Shown one piece after another: positions 9,148 to 16,064 of a stretch of 64,000 nucleotides of DNA. The DNA comes from Bacillota bacterium (GTDB lineage Bacteria > Bacillota > Clostridia > Peptostreptococcales > Acidaminobacteraceae): contig JAIUOA010000002.1 in assembly GCA_020161295.1 (NCBI GenBank), positions 1-64,000 on the forward strand. Reading direction: 5' to 3'. The position numbers and the translations under genes are program-made. Within the stretch, counting starts at the first letter, position 1. Every line of letters begins with the position of its first letter. The notes beneath the pieces are model-generated. The model was not told the DNA's origin and made no database searches. It saw only the letters and a program-made list of their open reading frames with translations.

Positions 9148-9194
9148 AGACGCATCCAAGTCATCTAATGATTAAAGGATGCGTCTATTTTTTT
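9148..9194 (+). terminator. Intrinsic terminator after the lipoprotein gene
   Basis: AGACGCATCC (9148-9157) pairs with GGATGCGTCT (9177-9186), followed by ATTTTTTTT. Confidence 0.85.
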
Positions 9195-9215
9195 GGAGCA
9201 TTCTTGCGAACAATG

Positions 9216-9244
9216 TTGACTATTTTAGCTAAAATAGCTAAAAT
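9216..9244 (+). promoter_or_regulatory. Promoter with an 18-bp palindromic operator in its spacer
   Basis: TTGACT (9216-9221), a 17-bp spacer and TAAAAT (9239-9244) form the promoter of the Phd-like/Uma2 gene. The perfect palindrome CTATTTTAGCTAAAATAG (9220-9237) fills the spacer, and its half TAGCTAAAA overlaps a direct repeat. Binding there would block RNA polymerase, as expected for autorepression by the Phd-like N-terminal domain of the encoded protein. Confidence 0.65.
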
Positions 9245-9301
9245 AAAATTAGGAAATGCTGGAAATTACTCACGAACATGTACGAGAATGGGAGGTTTAT
9301 T

Positions 9302-10090
9302 ATGAAAATACCCTCGACGGAAATTAAAAACGCTTTTGGAAAATACCTTAGGCTATGTGCAACTGAGCCTGTGTACATCACTAAAAACGGGGTGGTGATC
9401 GCTAAACTATTGAATCATACACCTGAGGATGAGATTATCGAGCAATCAGGAAACCTTAGGAAGGTGTTCGATGTGGATGCCATCGAGCGTCGCGATTATG
9501 ATTATGATCGGGTCGCAGAAGCCATCGAAGTCTATAATCTTGAACGGGTGAAGATGTCATTAGAAGCGTTTAAGCAGATGAATGAGGATGCGACAAATCG
9601 CTATGAGTATATAGACGGCGAGGTCTATCTACTGGGTGCACCTAGTATATTTCATCAGCGTGTGGTTTCACGGCTTCATATTGAGATGGACCGCTATCTC
9701 TCGGGGAAACCATGTGATGTTTTTGAGTCGCCGTTTGATGCGACACTTCTTAGACGGGGAAATAAGGCCTTCACAAACATCGTACAGCCCGATCTACTGG
9801 TGCTGTGCAACTGGCGTTCGGACACAGATGAAACGGGTCATTATAATGGCATCCCGAAACTATTGGTCGAAGTGCTTTCTCCGGGTAATACAAATAAGGA
9901 AATGTTTACGAAGCTCGACCTTTATCGCGATTCGGGGATAGAAGAATACTGGCTCATGGATCCCATAAAAGGCAACGCCATCATCTATCGTTTTGATGAC
10001 TATAAAATCGTAGAAACACGTGCCTATAACCCTAATGATGTCTGCGAATCCATGATTTATCCTGGATTGACCTTTAAAGTGCTAGAATAA
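9302..10090 (+). CDS. Phd/YefM-like antitoxin domain fused to Uma2-type (DUF820) nuclease
   Basis: This 262-residue protein joins two domains. Residues 1-40 (IPSTEIKNAFGKYLRL, then EPVYITKNGVVIAKLL) match the DNA-binding half of Phd/YefM antitoxins. Residues from about 80 on match Uma2/DUF820 proteins of the PD-(D/E)xK nuclease fold. They include YEYIDGEVYLL, the acidic residue in VQPDLLVL, LLVEVLSPGN, and the lysine in FTKLDLYRDSGIEEYWLMDP. The ATG at 9302 follows GGGAGG. Uma2 proteins are common and poorly understood; the fused Phd domain suggests it regulates its own promoter, where an 18-bp palindrome lies. Confidence 0.8.
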   Translation: MKIPSTEIKNAFGKYLRLCATEPVYITKNGVVIAKLLNHTPEDEIIEQSGNLRKVFDVDAIERRDYDYDRVAEAIEVYNLERVKMSLEAFKQMNEDATNRYEYIDGEVYLLGAPSIFHQRVVSRLHIEMDRYLSGKPCDVFESPFDATLLRRGNKAFTNIVQPDLLVLCNWRSDTDETGHYNGIPKLLVEVLSPGNTNKEMFTKLDLYRDSGIEEYWLMDPIKGNAIIYRFDDYKIVETRAYNPNDVCESMIYPGLTFKVLE

Positions 10091-10119
10091 AAAAGGACAT
10101 TTTTCAACGGCTGGGAAAT

Positions 10120-10147
10120 AAAAAAAGCGCTGAATAAGCGCTTTTTT
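10120..10147. terminator. Bidirectional terminator
   Basis: AAAAAAGCGC (10121-10130) and GCGCTTTTTT (10138-10147) form a stem with A and T tracts on both sides, between the convergent Uma2 and methyltransferase genes. Confidence 0.8.
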
Positions 10148-10156
10148 AATGTCTGG

Positions 10157-11029
10157 TTATTTTTGTTTTCGGTCACCGCTACGATCGATGAGTGCTTCGT
10201 ATAAAATAAGCGTCGCAGCGATTCCCACGTTAAGCGAGTCGCAATCTCCACGCATGGGTATTTTTACTGCTTCTGATGGAATCTGGTACCAGTCCTTTGA
10301 GATGCCATATCGTTCACTGCCCATGATAATGGCGATCCTCCCTGAGTAATCCTGCTCATAGTAATACTGTTCTGCATCGGTATCGGTTAGGATAATTTGA
10401 TAGCGATTCTGTTGAAGCCACGAGATGACCTTTTGGGTCTCTTCTTCGATGATGGGGACCTTGAAGCAGGAACCCTGTGAGCTTCTGAGAATCTTCGGAT
10501 GGGTCACTCTGGTTTTACGGTTACAGATGATGATGGCGTCTGTATCGGTTCCATCACAGGAACGGATAATCGTACCGATGTTGCCGGGAATTTCCAATCC
10601 ATCTAAAACGACGATGACTTCGTGCTTCTTCGGACTTAGGTTATCCAGATGTTTTTGAGGGAATTTTGCTAAGGCAAAAACGCCGGATGATGTCCCCACT
10701 TCTACGATTTTTTCGAAGGTGCTACTGGAGACGATATGCACTTCCTCAGCAAGGTCGCAAAGTGAAATCATAATTTGATAGGCTTCAGGTGTTGTGATGC
10801 CATAGAGATCTAAAACCACCGCTTGAATAGCCACGTTGTTTTTGATGAGCTGCTGGCAGCCCCATATGCCTTCTACACCAACCAGCTTCTCTGGATTTGA
10901 TTTTGTGTTGTTGACGACAGCTTGGATTTTCTTGATGACAGCCGCATTTTTACCGGACAAACGGCATTTTCTTTTATAGTTTTCACGAATAAATCGCTCT
11001 TTTTCTTCTAAACTTTGTTTAATGAACAA
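10157..11029 (-). CDS. TrmH/SpoU family RNA 2'-O-methyltransferase
   Basis: A 290-residue SPOUT enzyme. An N-terminal RNA substrate-binding domain is followed by the three SpoU motifs: VLDGLEIPGNIGTIIRSCDG, IAIIMGSERYGIS, and VKIPMRGDCDSLNVGIAATLILYEA. These bind S-adenosylmethionine in a trefoil knot and methylate a ribose in rRNA or tRNA. The start is probably TTG 11029, which has GGAGG five bases upstream. A GTG at 11065 would lie upstream of the transcription start predicted from the -10 at 11069-11074. The exact RNA target is not known. Confidence 0.85.
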   Translation of the reverse strand: MFIKQSLEEKERFIRENYKRKCRLSGKNAAVIKKIQAVVNNTKSNPEKLVGVEGIWGCQQLIKNNVAIQAVVLDLYGITTPEAYQIMISLCDLAEEVHIVSSSTFEKIVEVGTSSGVFALAKFPQKHLDNLSPKKHEVIVVLDGLEIPGNIGTIIRSCDGTDTDAIIICNRKTRVTHPKILRSSQGSCFKVPIIEEETQKVISWLQQNRYQIILTDTDAEQYYYEQDYSGRIAIIMGSERYGISKDWYQIPSEAVKIPMRGDCDSLNVGIAATLILYEALIDRSGDRKQK

Positions 11030-11068
11030 TTGATACCTCCATAAAGACTTCTTAGTTTCACCCACCTC

Positions 11069-11074
11069 ATTATA
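11069..11074 (-). promoter_or_regulatory. Extended -10 promoter of the methyltransferase gene
   Basis: On the minus strand TGC-TATAAT is about 40 bases before the TTG start at 11029. The -35 region is weak, which an extended -10 can compensate for. Confidence 0.5.
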
Positions 11075-11095
11075 GCATGAATTGGTTTGTATTAT

Positions 11096-11124
11096 TTGAC
11101 GAACAACTGTATTTGAGATAAAAT
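11096..11124 (+). promoter_or_regulatory. Sigma-A promoter of the CNNM/CorC operon
   Basis: TTGACG (11096-11101), a 17-bp spacer and TAAAAT (11119-11124) drive a long leader of about 185 bases before the start at 11318. Confidence 0.6.
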
Positions 11125-11130
11125 ATTAAC

Positions 11131-11317
11131 TGAATAAATGAAAGGGAGTGAAAACGAGCATGGACGATGAACCTGGGGAAACGAAGCATTATAATTGCAC
11201 GATTTTCCAAATGTTCAACCGCAAATTTAGGACTTACCATAGAAGACCGTGAAGCAGAAGCTATAGTTCTGTTTTATTTGGTCTATTTTTGTTTGTAAAT
11301 CTATGGAGGAAACTATT
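11131..11317 (+). ncRNA. Structured 5' leader with terminator-like hairpin, possible unidentified riboswitch
   Basis: The leader can fold into two elements. The first (11169-11217) pairs TGAAC with GTTCA, then GGAAA with TTTCC, with an inner GCA/TGC hairpin. The second (11245-11286) pairs AGACC with GGTCT around AAGCAGAA / TTCTGTTT, and is followed by ATTTTTG just before the ribosome site of the CNNM gene. A terminator placed directly before the start codon is typical of riboswitch or attenuator control. The sequence does not match a riboswitch class that I can recall with certainty. Two short overlapping frames here lack good ribosome sites. Confidence 0.4.
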
Positions 11318-12649
11318 TTGATAAAGCAACTATTCTTAATAATGATACTTATTGCTGCAAATGCATTTTTCGCAGCATCTGAGATGGCTTTAATCTCACT
11401 TAATGATAATAAAATTAAACTCATGGCTGAGGACGGTAATAAAAAGGCAAAGCAATTATTAAAACTGCTTGGAGAACCAAGTCGGTTCTTAGCGACGATT
11501 CAAATCGGCATCACATTGGCTGGATTTTTAGCCAGTGCATTTGCCGCTGAATCGTTTGCAGATCCCTTAGTAAGTTTTTTAAATAACTATGAAATTCCCG
11601 TTTCAGATGGCGTCTTAAAGGTTGCTGTGGTTATAGCCATTACGATTGTATTATCTTTTTTTACTTTAGTGATTGGCGAATTAGTACCTAAGCGTGTAGC
11701 GATGAAAAAAGCAGAAAGTATCTCATTTCGCGTCGTTGGATTGCTACTGATCTTATCAATAATTTCGGGCCCTTTTGTTAAATTACTCACTGCATCAACG
11801 AATGTTTTCGTTAGGCTGTTTGGTGTCGACCCGCATTCACTTGAAGACGATGTCACTGAAGAAGAAATTCGTATGATGGTGGACGTTGGAGAGGAAAAGG
11901 GCACCATCGACGAACGCGAGAAAATCATGATCAACAACATCTTCGAGTTCAATAATAAGACCGCAGAAGAAATCATGACTCACCGAATGGAGTTGGTAGG
12001 GGTTCCTGTAACGGTTGAATTATCAACACTTATGAACCGACTTGCAGAGGAGCGTTATTCACGGATCCCCGTCTATGACGGAAGTATCGATAATGTCGTG
12101 GGAATCCTTCATGTAAAAGATCTACTGGCATTAATCAATGTGGATTCGGAAATCAATTTTAAGATTGAAGATTACATGAGGAAGCCTTACTTTATTCCGA
12201 AGCAGAAAAAGATTGATGAACTCTTCGTCGATATACAAAATGCGAAAACGCATATGGCCATCGTCATCGATGAATATGGTGGAACGGCAGGCGTCGTAAC
12301 AGTCGAGGACCTCGTCGAAGAAATCATGGGCAATATTTTTGATGAGTATGATGAAGAAGAAGACAGAGAAATCAAACAATTAGATGATTACACGTATGAA
12401 GCAAGCTGTAGAATCGGTTTAGATGAGTTAAATGAAATTCTGGATGCAGACTTGCCAGTTGACGATTTTGATACATTAAATGGCTTTTTAATTAGTCTAA
12501 TTGGAAACATACCACCAAAGGATGAAATCATCGAGATAAGGTTTAATCATGTGCGCTTTCGCGTTATCGAAGTGACGGATAAACGAATCGAGAAAGCGAT
12601 TATCCTCATCGATGAACCAAAATCTTTTATAGATGAGCTGTTAGAGTAA
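11318..12649 (+). CDS. CNNM/CorC (HlyC) family CBS-domain membrane protein
   Basis: The protein is 443 residues from the TTG start at 11318. It has an N-terminal CNNM (DUF21) membrane domain starting [16 protein letters not shown], a pair of CBS domains (about residues 215-335, with [13 protein letters not shown] and [20 protein letters not shown]), and a C-terminal CorC_HlyC domain. Relatives take part in Mg2+ or Co2+ efflux and homeostasis, and the hemolysin name is historical. TTG 11318 follows GGAGG by eight bases; an ATG at 11303 lies on top of that ribosome site and is less likely. It is the first gene of an operon and carries a structured leader. Confidence 0.85.
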   Translation: MIKQLFLIMILIAANAFFAASEMALISLNDNKIKLMAEDGNKKAKQLLKLLGEPSRFLATIQIGITLAGFLASAFAAESFADPLVSFLNNYEIPVSDGVLKVAVVIAITIVLSFFTLVIGELVPKRVAMKKAESISFRVVGLLLILSIISGPFVKLLTASTNVFVRLFGVDPHSLEDDVTEEEIRMMVDVGEEKGTIDEREKIMINNIFEFNNKTAEEIMTHRMELVGVPVTVELSTLMNRLAEERYSRIPVYDGSIDNVVGILHVKDLLALINVDSEINFKIEDYMRKPYFIPKQKKIDELFVDIQNAKTHMAIVIDEYGGTAGVVTVEDLVEEIMGNIFDEYDEEEDREIKQLDDYTYEASCRIGLDELNEILDADLPVDDFDTLNGFLISLIGNIPPKDEIIEIRFNHVRFRVIEVTDKRIEKAIILIDEPKSFIDELLE

Positions 12650-12673
12650 CTTTATACCGGAGGCAGACTAATC

Positions 12674-13756
12674 ATGGAACCTTTTAATAAATCAAACCAT
12701 AATCTCCAGTATATGTCCATCGGTTATGCGATACTGGCTGCGCTCCTGTATGGGATCAGTGCACCTGTTTCGAAGCTTCTTCTCGTAAAGCTCAGCCCTA
12801 CGATGATGGCGGCCCTACTGTACTTAGGCGCTGGCTTAGGCATGCTGTTTATCAATATTTTAAAGCGTATTCGCAGAGTCGAGCAAAATGAAGCGAAGAT
12901 GACGAAAAAAGAGATGTCCTACATTATTGGGATGATTCTACTGGATATTGCGGCGCCTATATTTTTGATGATTGGGTTATTAAGCTCGACTTCTGGCAAT
13001 GCTTCTCTTCTTAATAATTTCGAAATCGTCGCCACCTCGCTGATAGCGCTGTTCATCTTCAAAGAAGCCATCGGAAAACGAATGTGGACCGCTATCACAT
13101 TCATAACCCTTTCTAGTATGATTTTATCGTTTTCGGACATTACAAGTCTGAAATTCTCCATTGGTTCCATCTTTGTCTTACTTGCTTGCATTTCTTGGGG
13201 ACTCGAGAACAACTGTACAAGGATGCTCTCGCTAAAGGATCCTTTACAAATCGTCGTGGTAAAGGGGCTTGGCTCTGGATTCGGTGCACTTATCATCGCC
13301 TTCGCCATAAAAGCAGTGACCTTTGACTTTTTATATGTAATCATGGCATTATTACTAGGTTTCGTCGCCTATGGCATGAGCATTTATTTCTATATCACAG
13401 CTCAAAGAACACTGGGGGCGGCCAGAACAAGTGCATACTATGCAGCAGCACCATTTATAGGCGTGCTTGTTTCCTGGGTGTTTTTAAGAGAACCCATTAC
13501 GATTAATTTCTTAATCGCGTTAGGGATTATGCTACTCGGAACCTATTATGCCGTTACAGAAGATCATGGACACAGTCACGCACACGCTGTTGAAGCCCAT
13601 GAGCATAAGCACCGTCATGACGATGGTCACCATGATCATGTACATGACACGCCGATAATCGGTGAACACTCTCATGAGCATCAGCATGAAGCGATGATAC
13701 ACACACATGCACATACACCAGATTTGCATCATCGGCATACCCATACGCACGCCTAA
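12674..13756 (+). CDS. EamA/DMT family transporter with histidine-rich C-terminal tail
   Basis: A 360-residue protein. Residues 1 to about 295 form ten hydrophobic helices in two EamA repeats, with YGISAPVSKLLL and ARTSAYYAAAPFIGVLVSW as typical stretches. The last 63 or so residues are hydrophilic with about 24 histidines in HxH and HxHxH runs, a composition seen in metal-binding tails. It follows the CNNM gene by 24 bp and precedes the sigma-54 activator by 11 bp. The tail suggests that a divalent metal is bound or sensed; the transported substrate is unknown. Confidence 0.85.
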   Translation: MEPFNKSNHNLQYMSIGYAILAALLYGISAPVSKLLLVKLSPTMMAALLYLGAGLGMLFINILKRIRRVEQNEAKMTKKEMSYIIGMILLDIAAPIFLMIGLLSSTSGNASLLNNFEIVATSLIALFIFKEAIGKRMWTAITFITLSSMILSFSDITSLKFSIGSIFVLLACISWGLENNCTRMLSLKDPLQIVVVKGLGSGFGALIIAFAIKAVTFDFLYVIMALLLGFVAYGMSIYFYITAQRTLGAARTSAYYAAAPFIGVLVSWVFLREPITINFLIALGIMLLGTYYAVTEDHGHSHAHAVEAHEHKHRHDDGHHDHVHDTPIIGEHSHEHQHEAMIHTHAHTPDLHHRHTHTHA

Positions 13757-13767
13757 GGAGTATAAAC

Positions 13768-15798
13768 ATGAACTCAAAAATTCTAGCTTTGGTAACAGAA
13801 TCCGAAGCCACTAAAAACGATTTGTGCCTACAATTGAGATCGTTACTAGAAGGGTATATGCAAGTGGTTGGCTACGCCACAGAATCGGGGATTGATGGCT
13901 TGGTCGTCGCAGATTTGGTGGTGTTCAGCTCCATGGAGATGTATGAAATTGCACGGGATGTCGTCGATCCGAGTTGTCCTGTGGTCATCGCGAATCGTTC
14001 CCTCAACATGTCGCAGATTGATCAGCTATTCAATATTCCTGATGGTACGGATGTACTCGTGGTAAACGATTTGCTGAATAATGCCTACGAAGTGATTAAG
14101 CTCCTTACGGAGGTTGGCGTCGATCATTTGAACTATCATGCCTATGCCCCTGGTAGTCACTACGATTTGGAGATCAAGTATGCTGTGACACCTGCTGAGG
14201 TAGCGCTAATCCCCAAAACCATTCCCAATTGTATCGATTTAGGCGCTAGAATTATAGACATCACGACGATTATAGAAATATTAGGCAGGCTAGATCTTTT
14301 GGATGCGAAGGCTCATTTTATCAGCGCACGTTATGTAGAAACCATCGTCAGGTTAAATAAAAGACTATATGACTCCATCTCGGAGGCAACGGTTTATAAT
14401 CGACATTTAAATAAAGTGCTTAATCACATTAATGATGGAATCATCTCTTATGATGAAAATGGCACGGTTACGTTATTTAACGAAACCTGTGAAACCATTT
14501 TTGGCATGAGGTCATCCTTTGCCATCGGCAAAAAAATTCATCAGATTGTTCGTGATCACACCATCCGCGAGTTTTTAAGTACTGTTAAGGGAAGCGATGA
14601 GATGGTGGGAAAAATCGGTGAAAACCAATACATTATCGGTCGAATGGCAGTCGATAAGACCCATTCGTTTGTATGTACCTTTAAAGATGCAAGAAACAGC
14701 CTGGATATCGAAAAAAAACTCAGACAGATGATGAAAAAGGGACTGGTGGCTAAGTACCATTTGTCCGACATCATCGGCAGCTCGCCTCAAATGAGAAGTA
14801 CAGTGGAGACAGCGAAAAAGTTAGCCTCGACAGACCACAGCATTTTAATAAGAGGCGAAAGTGGTGTGGGAAAAGAAATATTTGCCAGTGCGATTCATAA
14901 TGCGTCTCAAAGGTTAAATGGTCCATTTTTAGCCATAAACTTTAGCGCTTTACCTGAGGAGTTAGCGGAAAGTGAGCTTTTCGGTTATGAAGAAGGTGCT
15001 TTCACAGGGGCGAGAAAGGGTGGTAAAAAAGGCCTTTTTGAGGAAGCTGAGGGCGGTACGATTTTTCTGGACGAAATAGGTGACATCTCACCACGGTTAC
15101 AAGCGCGGCTATTACGTGTGTTACAAGAAAAGGAAATCCGAAGAATTGGTGGTGCTGAAATTATTCCAGTTAATGTCCGCGTCATCGCTGCAACACACCG
15201 CGATCTCGTTAAAATGTGTCAGATGGGTCAGTTTCGGGAAGATTTATATCATCGATTACGTAAGCTTTATATTAAGATTCCACCGTTACGTGACCATATT
15301 GAAGATATCGATGAACTGATTGCCCATTTTAAAAGGATCAATGGTAGCGAACGTCTGGTATTCAGCCATGAAGTGATGAATACGCTTAGAAGTAGCCCTT
15401 GGTCTGGAAATATTAGAGAGCTGCAAAATCTCATGGATTATTTTCAAGCGGTATGCGTGCAGGATGAGGTTGGTCTTCGCGATTTGCCTGATGATTTTTT
15501 TGAAATGCAACGTCCTTTACAATTTGAGAATATAGAAAGCTTACCGACTGAAAAAGTCTTTGACGCCATTTCTTTAGAAGAAAGGGCGACGCTTGAAGCG
15601 ATCCAATTTTTTAATCAACAGGGTGTTGGTGTAGGGAGAGAGGCCGTTGCGCGCCATATGCAGAAACAGTTTCCCAGAATGACGCCTCATCGCGTGAGGT
15701 TCCTTTCTGATCACTTGGCGGTAAAAGGATTGATCGTGAAGTCGCAAGGTCGATCGGGAATGCATCTTACAGAAAAGGGCATGGCACTGATTTCTTAA
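13768..15798 (+). CDS. Sigma-54-dependent transcriptional activator (PAS, AAA+)
   Basis: This is a 676-residue enhancer-binding protein. Residues 1 to about 200 form an unrecognised sensory region. A PAS domain follows (about 215-305, HINDGIISYDENGTVTLFNE). The AAA+ module has Walker A GESGVGKE near 363-370, the sigma-54 contact loop GAFTGA at 410-415, Walker B FLDEIGD and arginine finger FREDLYHRL. The C terminus (about 590-676) looks like a winged helix rather than the usual Fis helix. AAGGAG precedes ATG 13768. A sigma-54 promoter and two upstream sites follow the gene, so it most likely activates the YfcC/isoaspartyl dipeptidase operon. Confidence 0.9.
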   Translation: MNSKILALVTESEATKNDLCLQLRSLLEGYMQVVGYATESGIDGLVVADLVVFSSMEMYEIARDVVDPSCPVVIANRSLNMSQIDQLFNIPDGTDVLVVNDLLNNAYEVIKLLTEVGVDHLNYHAYAPGSHYDLEIKYAVTPAEVALIPKTIPNCIDLGARIIDITTIIEILGRLDLLDAKAHFISARYVETIVRLNKRLYDSISEATVYNRHLNKVLNHINDGIISYDENGTVTLFNETCETIFGMRSSFAIGKKIHQIVRDHTIREFLSTVKGSDEMVGKIGENQYIIGRMAVDKTHSFVCTFKDARNSLDIEKKLRQMMKKGLVAKYHLSDIIGSSPQMRSTVETAKKLASTDHSILIRGESGVGKEIFASAIHNASQRLNGPFLAINFSALPEELAESELFGYEEGAFTGARKGGKKGLFEEAEGGTIFLDEIGDISPRLQARLLRVLQEKEIRRIGGAEIIPVNVRVIAATHRDLVKMCQMGQFREDLYHRLRKLYIKIPPLRDHIEDIDELIAHFKRINGSERLVFSHEVMNTLRSSPWSGNIRELQNLMDYFQAVCVQDEVGLRDLPDDFFEMQRPLQFENIESLPTEKVFDAISLEERATLEAIQFFNQQGVGVGREAVARHMQKQFPRMTPHRVRFLSDHLAVKGLIVKSQGRSGMHLTEKGMALIS

Positions 15799-15810
15799 GA
15801 AGTGAATTAT

Positions 15811-15866
15811 TATCTGGTTAAAACTGGCGCCATAAAACGCCAATTAAATCCATATTGCGCCAGATA
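15811..15866. repeat. Inverted repeat after the sigma-54 activator gene
   Basis: CTGGCGC (15824-15830) and GCGCCAG (15857-15863) are perfect inverted copies, with an extra TATCTGG (15811-15817) that can pair with CCAGATA (15860-15866). There is no T tract. It could be a weak terminator or a protein site. Confidence 0.35.
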
Positions 15867-15907
15867 GACAGGTGCCACACCCTAAATCCATCTTTCAAAT
15901 TAGAAAC

Positions 15908-15947
15908 ACATGGAACTATGTTTGAACTTCGATACATAGAACCATGT
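15908..15947. promoter_or_regulatory. Two upstream activator sites (UAS) of a sigma-54 promoter
   Basis: Site 1 ACATGGAACTATGT (15908-15921) and site 2 ACATAGAACCATGT (15934-15947) are each ACAT-N6-ATGT dyads. They are inverted relative to each other, with consensus ACATGGWWCTATGT and centres 26 bp apart. They lie 54-93 bp upstream of the sigma-54 -24 element, the usual distance range for enhancer sites of an AAA+ activator. Confidence 0.65.
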
Positions 15948-15998
15948 GTTTTCAACGTGTTAAAAAAATAATCGAATTTTGTTTACATTTTATTCATT

Positions 15999-16015
15999 TT
16001 GGCATGATTTATGCG
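15999..16015 (+). promoter_or_regulatory. Sigma-54 (-24/-12) promoter
   Basis: TTGGCATGATTTATGCG has the invariant GG-N10-GC spacing (GG 16001-16002, GC 16013-16014) and agrees well with the TGGCAC-N5-TTGC consensus. Transcription should start near 16025, upstream of the ribosome site at 16053-16058. Confidence 0.75.
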
Positions 16016-16064
16016 AATTATATGGATGGTACCAAATACTTTTAATCCATATAGGAGGAAAGCA

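Noticed and set aside
11030-11065. GTG start at 11065 for the SpoU methyltransferase
   Set aside because: The -10 at 11069-11074 would place the transcript start after this codon. TTG 11029 has a good ribosome site.
11160-11298. Two overlapping short frames (30 and 43 codons) in the leader of the CNNM gene
   Set aside because: Neither start has a well-placed ribosome site, and the sequence is better explained by RNA hairpins.
13560-13756. Repetitive CAT/CAC-rich DNA that could look like a tandem repeat or CRISPR-like array
   Set aside because: It is the coding sequence for the histidine-rich tail of the EamA protein; there are no equal-length repeats or spacers. The CAT-rich run at 44170-44220 is the His run of the DUF1292 protein.
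15811-15866. Intrinsic terminator after the sigma-54 activator
   Set aside because: The inverted repeat is good but lacks a T tract, so it was listed only as a repeat.
16011-16064. Upstream ATG start for the YfcC-type gene
   Set aside because: It lies inside the sigma-54 promoter and before the predicted transcript start. ATG 16065 has an excellent AGGAGG.
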